Positions 34,153 to 41,397 of a stretch of 64,000 nucleotides of DNA are shown piece by piece. Origin of the DNA: Jidongwangia harbinensis (lineage in GTDB: Bacteria; Actinomycetota; Actinomycetes; Mycobacteriales; Micromonosporaceae); NCBI RefSeq assembly GCF_020216025.1, contig NZ_JAIWNC010000013.1, positions 1 through 64,000 on the forward strand, in the 5' to 3' direction. The position numbers and the translations under genes are program-made. The first letter of the stretch is position 1; each line of letters starts with the position of its first letter. The notes beneath the pieces were generated by a model. The model was not told where the DNA came from. It saw only the letters and a list, made by a program, of their open reading frames with translations, and did not search any database.

Positions 34153-34571
34153 GCAGGCGGGCTGGTCCTGAGCCGGGCCTTGCCGAGGGGTGCCGTGCCG
34201 AGGGGTGCCATGCCGAGGGGTGCCGTGCTGTGGGGTGCCGTGCTGTGGGGTGCCGTGCGCAGGGCTCGGTGCCGGGCCTCCCAGGCGTTGCGGACGCCTC
34301 GGGGGAGGTTGAGTTCCGGCCAGACCCGCACCAGCGTCGGCCCGTGCAGGTAGCGGCGGAGTTCGTCGGCGTGCACGGCTTCGCGCAGCACGTTCTCGTA
34401 CATCCACAGCAGCGAGTCGTGCTGGTCCAGGTCGAACACCCGGTTCGGATTCCACCACAGCCGCAGCGGCAGCTCCACCGGACCGTGCACCGGCCCGGCC
34501 AGCTCGCTCAGCGTCCCGGCGACCAGCACCGGCCGGTGGGGCCGGGCGAGGTGCACGACTGGGGTGGTCAT
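34149..34571 (-). CDS. Hypothetical protein paired with the AbiEii-like gene
   Basis: 140 residues, no named family recognised. The first about 108 residues look like a compact globular domain (RPVLVAGTLSELAGPV, LRLWWNPNRVFDLDQ, LLWMYENVLREA, and PTLVRVWPELNLPRGVR). The tail is a repeat of TAPHS and TAPLG units encoded by five 15-bp repeats, after which the stop overlaps the nucleotidyltransferase GTG. A TACCCT box lies 6 nt before the ATG, and a TCCTAGGA element lies 47 bp upstream. If the pair is a toxin-antitoxin-like module this would be the antitoxin or regulator, but no DNA-binding motif is evident. Confidence 0.72.
   Translation of the reverse strand: MTTPVVHLARPHRPVLVAGTLSELAGPVHGPVELPLRLWWNPNRVFDLDQHDSLLWMYENVLREAVHADELRRYLHGPTLVRVWPELNLPRGVRNAWEARHRALRTAPHSTAPHSTAPLGMAPLGTAPLGKARLRTSPPA
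34185..34259 (-). repeat. Five exact-length 15-bp repeats in the C-terminus of the 140-residue gene
   Basis: Units begin at 34185, 34200, 34215, 34230 and 34245 with plus-strand consensus GAGGGGTGCCGTGCC, the last two reading GTGGGG. They encode the TAPHS/TAPLG five-residue tail. Copy differences are single bases. Confidence 0.9.
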
Positions 34572-34611
34572 GCGTACAGGGTAGACCGCGCGGTCGCCCC
34601 TCACCTAACTC

Positions 34612-34648
34612 CTAGAATCCTAGGACGCTTTAGGCGGTGTGTCCGGCG
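34612..34648. repeat. TCCTAGGA palindromic element (copy 2)
   Basis: CTAGAATCCTAGGAC begins the element, followed by GCTTTAGGCGGTGTG. It matches copy 3 (36983-37020) at all but a few of about 37 positions. The palindrome TCCTAGGA is at 34618-34625, exactly 47 bp upstream of the ATG at 34571. The element's far end runs into the last codons (H-T-A-stop) of the broken permease gene. Confidence 0.75.
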
Positions 34649-36207
34649 TCGGTGTCGGCCGCCGACCGGTCGCCAGGGTGCGGCGCCGGACGGGTGCTCT
34701 TGACGGTGAGCCGGGTCGCTTCGTACACCAGGAAGATCCCGAGCAGGCTCAGCACGACAGCTCCGGGCCAGCGCCACGGATCGGGCAGGTGGAGCGGCAG
34801 GAACCAGAGCGTGAGATCCGAGCCGGCCAGCAGGAACACCATCGGAACGAGGCCCTGCGGGAACAGGCAGAGCGGGCCGAGGATCCAGCACGCGCCGGCG
34901 GCCAGGCTCTCCCGTCCGGTCAGCTTGCTCGCGGGTACGCCGGCCTCGGGGTCGCCGGCCTCGGGGTTGCCGGTCCCGTCGCCGGCGGCGGTCGTCCCGG
35001 GCCGCCCGGTGCGCATCAGGAACAACATCTCGGGGCCGCGGGCCCGGAGCCGGTTGATCGCCACCCGCCCCAGCCACCAGGCCAGCAACACACCCGTGAG
35101 CAGCCCGATCGGAACGCCGGACCACACCAGGACCGGGTTTCCCAGCACGGTGCCGACGATGACGGGCACGACGGCCGGCACCGGCAGCAGCAGGCAGATC
35201 CAGAACAGCACCTGCGACTGCCAGGAGGTCTCCCCGTGCTCCAGCGGGTTGTCGGGCCGTTTGTGCGCGTCGGGGCCGGGTGCCAGCGCGACGACCGAGG
35301 TGACGACGGCCAGGCCGACGCCGCCGCCGAGCAGGGCCGGAACCAGCGTGAGTACCCACGGCCAGGCGCAGGCGTGGCCGCTCCGCAGGGTGAGGCCGAC
35401 CGTGGCGGCGACCGTGGGAACCCCAAAGACCAGCAGGTGCGCCCACTGGCGTCCACGCACGTCCGGGTTCTCGGTGCCGGTCTGCAGGGTCAGCCACAGC
35501 GCGGTGCCGTCGTCGGCGTAGAGGTTGCAGGCCACCGTGGCCGCCATCAGGGCCATACCGGCACCGGCCAAGGGCAGCGCCTCGGTCCGCCCGAGGGTCA
35601 GGGGCAGCAGCGCGGTTCCCAGCGCCCAGCCGTACACGATCGCGAGCATCGAGGTGCGGCCGGGTCGCGCCACCAGGTGCGGAGCCGCGAGCAGCAGGCC
35701 GGTGAACGCCGAACCGGCGCGCCGGCGGGCGATCAGTCCGAGCACGCTGTACGACGCGCGCGACAGCAGCACCACCAGCACCAGGTTCAGGCCGGCCGCC
35801 GGCACCGCCACCAGGGCCGGCAGCGCACCCAGACGGATGCCGTAGACGACGAGGCTGAGGAACGCCAACGCCGTGACGGCCGAGGTGACGGCGACGAAGG
35901 CGGCACCGAGCAACCCGAGTGCCAGCCGTCGTCGGGGCAGCGGCAGCAGCGCGAAATGGTCGGCCCGCAGCACCGACGAGGCACCTCAGACCGGGCCGGC
36001 CACCCATCCGAGCATCCACATCAGGTACGCCGTGGCGAGCAGGTCGGGGACCACACCCGGCCCGGACGGATCGAGCAGGCTGAGCCAGATGGTGGCGACG
36101 GCGACGAGCAGGCCGAGTGTGCCGCCGGTGACCATCAGGGCGGCGCGACCGCCGGTCATGGAGTTGCCGATGATCGCCCACTTCATCGGGATCAGGACGC
36201 CAACCAC
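34630..36207 (-). pseudogene. ABC-2-type permease, interrupted by an in-frame TGA
   Basis: Reading from GTG 36207, the frame gives a 73-residue start (MVGVLIPMKWAIIGNSM to LGWVAGPV), then TGA at 35986-35988. The same frame continues without further stops as GASSVLRADHFALLPLPRRRL and on to 34630, for 526 codons in all. A Trp codon (TGG) at the stop would restore a GPVWGASS junction, so a single nonsense change is the simplest explanation. The protein has about ten to twelve membrane segments and resembles actinomycete ABC-2 exporters. The ATPase gene just upstream is also broken, so the pair is probably dead. A downstream fragment restarting at 35973 is possible but would lack the first helices. 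Confidence 0.82.
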
Positions 36208-36942
36208 GACAGCCCTTCAGCGACGCGAGCGTCGGCGCCGGCCAGCCGGACGAACGTCTTCCAGGGAACCCTCGCCGCGGACCTCGTCGAGCGGCCCCTC
36301 GGCCACCACCCGGCCCTGGACCATGATGGCCACCGTGTCGCACACCCGCTCGACCAACGCCATGACGTGGCTGGACAGCACCACCGAGCCGCCGCCGGTG
36401 ACGAAGCGGGCCAGAATCGTCTTGAGGGCCACCGCCGACACCGGGTCGACCGCCTGGGCTCGTCGAGCACCAGCAGCCGGGGTGCGTGCAGGAGCGCGGT
36501 CGCCAGCCCGATCTTCTTGCGCATGCCGGTGGAGTAGTCGACCACCAGTGTCCGTTCGGGCAGGGCGAGGCTGTCCGGGAGTACACCGATGAGGGCCTTG
36601 GCCCGGACGGGATCGGCCCAGATGTCGGCGCCGAACACCGTCGAGGTACCGGCGTCGGGCCGCAGCAGCCCGGCCGCCATCGACAGCGTCGTGGTCTTGC
36701 CCGCGCCGTTCGGCCCGACCCAGCCCGAAGAACGATCCCGCCGGGACGGTGAGGTCGGTGAGGTCGGGGAGGTCGACGTGGTCGACCGCGGTGTTGCCGC
36801 CGAAGGTCTTGGCGAGTCCGGTGAGGTGGAGCGCGGGCCGGCCGTCGCCCGCCCCCGGCCGACGGTCACCGGCGGCCCTGCGGAACGGTGGGGGCGTCGT
36901 CTTCCCTCGGCTGACGCGGGGGATCGGTGAGCCTTCGAACAT
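36192..36942 (-). pseudogene. ABC transporter ATPase, disrupted by several frameshifts
   Basis: Recognisable ATPase segments lie in two alternating frames. Frame 1 gives LHLTGLAKTFGGNTAVDHV to GSFFGL; frame 2 gives VGPNGAGKTTTLSMAAGLL (Walker A), then LVVDYSTGMRKKIGLATALL and LLVLDEP. Frame 1 resumes with AVDPVSAVALKTIL and VLSSHVMALVERVCDTVAI. Frame 2 returns for FVRLAGADARVAEGLSWLAS. That is three frame changes (one extra G near Walker A, about four bases lost after DEP, and a short loss near the end). In addition, the helical segment normally found between LALPER and TLVVDYS is missing, and a DLPDLTDL duplication is present. The end overlaps the permease start, as in an intact operon. Sequencing error is unlikely to explain all lesions. 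Confidence 0.85.
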
Positions 36943-36982
36943 AGACCAAACGGATACCGCGGTCCCACTTACCGCTCGGCTC

Positions 36983-37020
36983 GTAGAATCCTAGGATGCT
37001 CTAGGCGGTGTGTTCGGGCG
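36983..37020. repeat. TCCTAGGA palindromic element (copy 3)
   Basis: GTAGAATCCTAGGAT, then GCTCTAGGCGGTGTG. The palindrome TCCTAGGA (36989-36996) is exactly 47 bp upstream of the ATPase ATG at 36942, the same distance as copy 2 from its gene. The element lies 11 bp past the stop of the HNH gene. Confidence 0.75.
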
Positions 37021-37030
37021 CGCGTGACCG

Positions 37031-38275
37031 TCACGTGCGCCGGTGGAAGATGTTGCGGCGGGGGTGTCGCCGGGGGTCGAGGCGGGCGGGTGGCCGAAAC
37101 TCGGGCTGCCGGTCGTCGGCGAGGTGGACGGCCCAGTCGCCGCGGTGGATCTCGCGGTGATGGTGGCGGCACAGCAGCACCAGGTTGTCGAGGGCAGTGG
37201 GTCCGCCGTCCGACCAGGGACGGATGTGGTGGGCGTCGCACCAGCGCGGCGGGCGGTCACAACCGGGGAAGGCGCAACCGCGGTCGCGTACGGCCAGCGC
37301 GCGGCGGAGCGGGCCGGTGGCCAGGCGGCGGGCCCGTCCGGCGTCCAGGATCTGACCGGGGCCGCCGAGCACGACGGGCAGGACCTGCGCGTCGCAGGCC
37401 AGGCGCCGGACGGTCGCCGGGGTGACGCGCTCGCCCGTGTCCAGCAGACCGCGCCCTAGCGCGGCGGTCAGCGGATCGAGTTCGACCGTGACGGCCAGTT
37501 GGGGCGGCTCGCCGCCGTTGTCGGGCAGCTCGCCGGTGCGCAGGGCGAGGCGGCAGACGTCGGTGAGCGCGTCGGCGCGGCGCTGGGCGGGTGTGCGGGT
37601 GTCGTCGTGGTGCGGTACGCAGAGCGGGTCGAGGGCGGCGTGCACGATCGCCGCGTCCTCCACGCCGAGCCGGCCGGTGATCCGGACGGTGCCGTTCCAC
37701 GGTGCCGAGAGGGTGAGGCCGCGGCCGCGGTGGGCGCGGTCGTCCTGCCGTTCCAGGGCGAGCCGGTCGGCCTCCTCGGCCACCTCGGGCGCGATGTGCT
37801 CGAGGATGCGGTGACCGGCCTTGCCGAGCGGAGCCGGTTCGAGGTGGCGGGCGTGGTCGATCAGGATCGCCTCGGCTCGGTCGGTGGTGTCGGCGGGGGT
37901 GTCGGCCGGCAGGGCGCGGAGGGCGGCGGCGATGACCTCGGAGTGCCGGGCGTCGATGGCTCCGGTGCTCAGTGCGTGGTCGAGATGCGGGCGATGGTCC
38001 AGGGTGGTGGCGTGGTCGACCAGGTCACGGGCGGTGCGGGGATCGAGGCGGAGCTGGGTGCGCAGCCAGGTGGCGGTGGTGCGGAAACCGTCCTCGCGGT
38101 GCAGCTCCCGTAGGTCGGCCTGCCGGATCACGTGCAGCGTGACGGCGGCGGCGATCTGTTGCAGGCGGTGGGCGGCGTGCAGGGTGTCGGCGATCTCGGC
38201 GTCGGTCAGTGACCAGAGCGGCGCGAGGGCGTGCTTGCCCAGCTCCCCGGCGAGTCGTTCGAGTTCTCCCTGCAC
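37031..38275 (-). CDS. DUF222/13E12-type HNH endonuclease-like protein
   Basis: 414 residues. The N-terminal DUF222 region (about 1-290; WLRTQLRLDPRTARDLV is typical) is followed by an HNH domain with CAFPGCDRPPRWCDAHHI and NLVLLCRHHHREIH, retaining the Cys and His residues expected for zinc and catalysis. These are multi-copy actinobacterial genes often associated with mobile DNA; activity is rarely demonstrated. GTG 38275 was chosen because GATACT lies 7 nt upstream; longer frames would run through an 8-bp tandem repeat and are unlikely to be coding. Confidence 0.85.
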   Translation of the reverse strand: MQGELERLAGELGKHALAPLWSLTDAEIADTLHAAHRLQQIAAAVTLHVIRQADLRELHREDGFRTTATWLRTQLRLDPRTARDLVDHATTLDHRPHLDHALSTGAIDARHSEVIAAALRALPADTPADTTDRAEAILIDHARHLEPAPLGKAGHRILEHIAPEVAEEADRLALERQDDRAHRGRGLTLSAPWNGTVRITGRLGVEDAAIVHAALDPLCVPHHDDTRTPAQRRADALTDVCRLALRTGELPDNGGEPPQLAVTVELDPLTAALGRGLLDTGERVTPATVRRLACDAQVLPVVLGGPGQILDAGRARRLATGPLRRALAVRDRGCAFPGCDRPPRWCDAHHIRPWSDGGPTALDNLVLLCRHHHREIHRGDWAVHLADDRQPEFRPPARLDPRRHPRRNIFHRRT

Positions 38276-38327
38276 GCCACCCAGTATCGAACACCTGTAC
38301 GACACTTTCCACGCCAAGGTCAGCAGA

Positions 38328-38367
38328 CGCACAGGCGCACAGGCGCACAGGCGCACAGGCGCACAGG
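38328..38367. repeat. Five tandem copies of CGCACAGG
   Basis: Perfect 8-bp units from 38328 to 38367, located 53-92 bp upstream of the HNH gene start, in the gap after the lipoprotein gene. An 8-bp unit would shift frame in coding DNA. Copy-number variation here could alter the spacing of upstream promoter elements. Confidence 0.9.
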
Positions 38368-38416
38368 CCCTCCGGGCCGAGCGGCCAGCCGCTCACGGCA
38401 TGCTGGGTCCGGGCGG

Positions 38417-38824
38417 CTAGCCGGTCAGGCAGTCCGCGCCCGCGATGCCGTTGGCGAGTTCGTCGCCGGACGGCCCGAGTATCCGGACGGAATTGACGTC
38501 GCCGGTGTACGCGACCCGGGCCGCGGCGTCGCAGAGCCGGGTGGCGGCGGCGGGATCGGCGTCGACGGCCGTGACGACGATCGTGGTGCACTGGCCCTCG
38601 GCGGTGACCGACCGGACGGCGGCCTGCCCGAGGTGCCGGCGGACCTGGTCGGCGACGTCGCCGCAGCCCTCGGGGGCAGGGGACGCGACGTCGCCGGTGG
38701 ACGATGCGGCGGGCGGCGGGACCTCCGGCGCGGCCGCCGGGCGGTCGGCGCAGCCGCCGGCCGTCAGGACCGCCACCATGGCCAGAGCGGCGGGGGCCGC
38801 CGGGCGGGTGACCGGCGGTGTCAC
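38417..38824 (-). CDS. Putative small lipoprotein
   Basis: 135 residues. The N-terminal hydrophobic signal ends in a lipobox-like LTAGGCADR (Cys near residue 25), followed by an Ala/Pro/Ser linker and a small domain with three Cys (EGCGD, GQCTT, TRLCD) and a fourth in GADCLTG. Function unknown; it is probably anchored outside the membrane. The GTG overlaps the methyltransferase stop (GTGA), making it the last gene of the TetR-controlled operon. Confidence 0.75.
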   Translation of the reverse strand: MTPPVTRPAAPAALAMVAVLTAGGCADRPAAAPEVPPPAASSTGDVASPAPEGCGDVADQVRRHLGQAAVRSVTAEGQCTTIVVTAVDADPAAATRLCDAAARVAYTGDVNSVRILGPSGDELANGIAGADCLTG

Positions 38825-39666
38825 GCCGGACGCTCCGCGCTGACGAGCCAGATCCCGGTGGGCAGGCGGAATCCGGTTCCGGGCGTGCGGTACCGGTCCA
38901 GGAGCCGGGCGGCTTCGGCGCGGGCGGCGTCGCGTTGTGGCGGGGGAGCGGTCCGGTAGGCCGCCCCGGCCGGGCCGAGCGTGATCAGCCAGTCGGCGAC
39001 CGCGTCGGGATCGTCGGGTACGTCCATCGTGGCGTCGTGTGATTCGACGGTGATGGCGGTGAAGCCGGCCGCGGCGAGGATCCGGGTGACGCGGGCGGGG
39101 TCGGCGAACGCGAACGGGCCGGGTTCGGCGCCGAGTGGCAGCGGCGGCAGGGGTCCGAGGTGCGGGGCGGCGCCGAGCAGGGTGGCGTGCAGCCAGGGGC
39201 TGGCGGCGGCGTCGCGGAAGACGGTGGCGGCGAGGCGTCCGCCGGGCCGGAGCGCGCGGCGGATCGCGGTGCAGCCGGCGGTGGGGTCGGCGAGCAGCAT
39301 CAGGGCCATGCGGGAGTACGCCGCGTCGAACGGTGGGCCGGGCGGCGCCGCGGTCTCCAGGTCCGCGTGGCGGAATTCGGCCTCGGGGAACCGGGTCCGC
39401 GCGGCGTCCACCATGGCGGCGGCGAGGTCCAGGCCGACCGCGGTGCCGCCGGGGCGGACGGCGGCGGCGAGGTCGGCGGTGGTGCCGCCGCAGCCGCAGC
39501 CGATGTCGAGGATGCGTTCGCCGGGGCGGGGCCGGAGCCGGTCCAGGGCGGCGGCGCCCATCGGGTGGGCCCACTGGTCGTGCCGGTCGGCGTTGGCGAT
39601 CCAGCCGGGGGCGGCCCGGGCCCAGAAGGCGGCGTTGCGGTCGCGCAGGGTGGCGATGGCGGCCAT
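38821..39666 (-). CDS. Class I SAM-dependent methyltransferase
   Basis: 281 residues. SAM motif I is ILDIGCGCGGTTADLA (near residues 52-67), followed by GLDLAAAMVDAAR and the post-motif region FDAAYSRMALMLLADP and LRPGGRLAATVF. It belongs to the UbiE/methyltransferase-11 type acting on small molecules; the acceptor is unknown. The ATG overlaps the upstream gene stop (ATGA) and its stop overlaps the lipoprotein gene, so three genes are coupled under the promoter at about 39960. Confidence 0.88.
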   Translation of the reverse strand: MAAIATLRDRNAAFWARAAPGWIANADRHDQWAHPMGAAALDRLRPRPGERILDIGCGCGGTTADLAAAVRPGGTAVGLDLAAAMVDAARTRFPEAEFRHADLETAAPPGPPFDAAYSRMALMLLADPTAGCTAIRRALRPGGRLAATVFRDAAASPWLHATLLGAAPHLGPLPPLPLGAEPGPFAFADPARVTRILAAAGFTAITVESHDATMDVPDDPDAVADWLITLGPAGAAYRTAPPPQRDAARAEAARLLDRYRTPGTGFRLPTGIWLVSAERPA

Positions 39667-39959
39667 CAGAAGGGCATCTCGTTGCCGTCGACCGTGACGG
39701 CGCGGAAGCCGGCGGCCTTGGCGGGGTCGAATCCGTCGGTCTGGGCGGCGAGGCCGGCGGCGCGGATCAGGCGTTCGGACTGGAACCGCCGGAACGCGTC
39801 CTCGTCCTGCCAGATGTTGATGATGCGCCAGCCGCCGTCGACCGGGCCGGCGACGTGGGCCAGCAGGCCGGGCGGCCGGTCCGGGCCGAGGTGCTGCTCG
39901 ACCAGCCGGTATTCCTCCGGGCTGACGCCCGGCATCTCCTGCAGCACTCCGAACGGCAT
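39666..39959 (-). CDS. Small dimeric alpha/beta-barrel (ABM-like) protein
   Basis: 97 residues. The GVLQEMPGVSPEEYRLVEQHLG start and GWRIINIWQDEDAFRRFQSERL middle fit the ferredoxin-like ABM/YgiN dimeric fold, whose members include quinone-oxidising monooxygenases and stress proteins. It is the first gene of an operon with the methyltransferase. Its start is 18 bp from the inverted-repeat operator, so the divergent TetR protein probably represses it. Confidence 0.78.
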   Translation of the reverse strand: MPFGVLQEMPGVSPEEYRLVEQHLGPDRPPGLLAHVAGPVDGGWRIINIWQDEDAFRRFQSERLIRAAGLAAQTDGFDPAKAAGFRAVTVDGNEMPF

Positions 39960-39976
39960 GGCGTCCCCAATTTCGT

Positions 39977-40008
39977 TGTAGTGAACCTCTATCGAATAGA
40001 GCACTACA
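39977..40008. promoter_or_regulatory. TetR-type operator between divergent genes
   Basis: A nested inverted repeat: outer arms TGTAGTG (39977-39983) and CACTACA (40002-40008), inner arms CTCTAT (39987-39992) and ATAGAG (39996-40001) around CGA. A TACACT box (40005-40010) overlaps the right arm and lies 6 nt before the tetR GTG. Its location in the 57-bp gap lets one repressor dimer control both directions. Confidence 0.85.
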
Positions 40009-40016
40009 CTGCGGGC

Positions 40017-40661
40017 GTGGTTGTCAAGCGGCGGTACGACTCGGCCCGGCGACAGGAACAGGCCCGCCAGACCCGCCGGGCGATCCTGGCGGCCGCCGGC
40101 CGGCTGTTCGTGGAGCCGGGGTACGCGGCCACGCCGTTGACCGCGGTGGCGGCCGAGGCCGGCGTGGCGGTGCAGACCGTCTACGCCGCGTTCGGCAGCA
40201 AGCCGCAGTTGCTGTCCGCGCTGGTCGACGTGACGGTGGCCGGTGACGACGCGCCGGTGGCGGTGCCGGACCGGCCGTTCGTCGCGGAGATCCGGGCGCT
40301 GGCGGATCCGCGGGCCAAGCTCGCCCGGTTCGCCCGGCACCTGACCACCACCCACGCGCGTCAGGCGGACGTGATGGTGGCGCTGGCCGGGGCCGCGACG
40401 GCGGACCCGGACGCGGCGGAGATCTGGGAGAAGAACCGGGCCGAGCGCCGCCAGGGCATGGCGGTCTTCGCGGCCGAGCTGGTGGCGACCGGGGCGGTGC
40501 GCGCCGGTCACGACGTGGACCGCGTGGCCGACGTGCTGTGGCTGGCCATGGACGTGCGCAACTACGACTGGCTGGTGCGGGAGCGGGGCTGGCCGGTGGA
40601 GCGGTTCGAGCGCTGGTACGTCGACACGGTGGCCGGCGCCGTGCTGAACCCGGTCAGCTGA
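40017..40661 (+). CDS. TetR/AcrR-family transcriptional repressor
   Basis: 214 residues. The N-terminal HTH (RQTRRAILAAAGRLFVEPGY, then TPLTAVAAEAGVAVQTVYAAFGSKPQLL) is standard TetR. The C-terminal ligand domain (about 80-205) is not assignable. The GTG is 6 nt behind TACACT, giving a leaderless transcript under its own operator. Divergent from the ABM/methyltransferase/lipoprotein operon, it probably regulates that unit and itself. Its end overlaps the convergent gene by 8 bp. Confidence 0.9.
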   Translation: MVVKRRYDSARRQEQARQTRRAILAAAGRLFVEPGYAATPLTAVAAEAGVAVQTVYAAFGSKPQLLSALVDVTVAGDDAPVAVPDRPFVAEIRALADPRAKLARFARHLTTTHARQADVMVALAGAATADPDAAEIWEKNRAERRQGMAVFAAELVATGAVRAGHDVDRVADVLWLAMDVRNYDWLVRERGWPVERFERWYVDTVAGAVLNPVS

Positions 40662-41397
40662 GGCGGACCCGGACCACCAGGTCGTGCAGCGCCGTCAGGG
40701 CGTCCGGGTCGGGCCGGTCCGGCAGCGCCGAGGCGTCGCGGGCCGCCTCCAGCTCGGCGCGCAGGCGCGGCACGTCACGGTCCAGGGCGGCCCGCGCGGC
40801 GGCCGGGAACGGTCCGTGTTCGGCGGCCCGCTTGGCCGCGATCAGATCCGGTACGTACGCCGGCGGGTCGAGCCGGTTCAGGTCCGCGACCACCTCGCCG
40901 GTGCGCATCAGGTGCCGGCCGGTCAGCAGCACCCGCAGCGTGTACAGGGCGGGCTTGAGTTCGCCGGTGCGGGCGAACAGCCGTTCCTGGGTGGCCGCGA
41001 AGCCCAGGTAGTGGTGGGCGTGGTGGCGGGTGACCAGCCCGGGCGCCAGGCCGGCCAGTTCGGCGTGCACCGGGGAGGTGGCGAGCACCAGCGGCGACAA
41101 CAGCTGTTCCAGGACGTAGCCGTTGCGGGTGGCCAGCAGGCGGGCGAACTTGTGCAGGTCGTGGCTGACCACGTCGAGTTCGACGCGGTCGCGCACGCCA
41201 CCGGCCTGCACCGTCTCCGGGCCGGTGCGCAGGCCGACCACCTCGGCGGCGGGCAGCACGTGCGCGGCGCGCACGTCGAGGTCGGAGTCGACGGAGGCGA
41301 AGCCGTACAGGTGGGCGCCGCTGACGGTGGCGAAGATCAGGGGGTACGGCACGTCGGTGGCCACCTCCGCGGCCCAGGCGGGCACGTCCACGGTCAT
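40654..41397 (-). CDS. Nucleotidyltransferase superfamily protein (PF10127-like), copy B
   Basis: 247 residues. The polymerase-beta signature reads VSGAHLYGFASVDSDLD (G-x-Y-G then D-S-D-x-D, near residues 25-41). The remainder is helical with EQLLSPLVLATSP, HHYLGFAATQERLF and LYTLRVLLTGRHLM, as in the RlaP-like family linked to RNA repair in other bacteria. Its ATG overlaps the stop of a distant paralogue (ATGA), so the two are co-translated. The real substrate is unknown. Confidence 0.82.
   Translation of the reverse strand: MTVDVPAWAAEVATDVPYPLIFATVSGAHLYGFASVDSDLDVRAAHVLPAAEVVGLRTGPETVQAGGVRDRVELDVVSHDLHKFARLLATRNGYVLEQLLSPLVLATSPVHAELAGLAPGLVTRHHAHHYLGFAATQERLFARTGELKPALYTLRVLLTGRHLMRTGEVVADLNRLDPPAYVPDLIAAKRAAEHGPFPAAARAALDRDVPRLRAELEAARDASALPDRPDPDALTALHDLVVRVRLS

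Noticed and set aside
35986..35988. TGA as selenocysteine or programmed read-through in the permease
   Set aside because: The expected residue is Trp, no SECIS-like hairpin is evident just downstream, and the partner ATPase is also broken, so a nonsense mutation is simpler.
34612..37020. Insertion sequence or MITE bounded by the two TCCTAGGA elements
   Set aside because: The flanking copies are direct, not inverted; there is no transposase, and similar elements occur singly before other genes (14084 and 53376). A regulatory element fits better.
37031..38356. Longer N-terminus for the HNH protein starting at 38356
   Set aside because: The extra residues are translated through the 8-bp tandem array (repeating Cys-Ala-Pro-Val pattern) and lack homology. 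GTG 38275 has a good -10 box.
38328..38367. CRISPR array
   Set aside because: The repeats are 8 bp and contiguous, without spacers. It is a simple tandem array.
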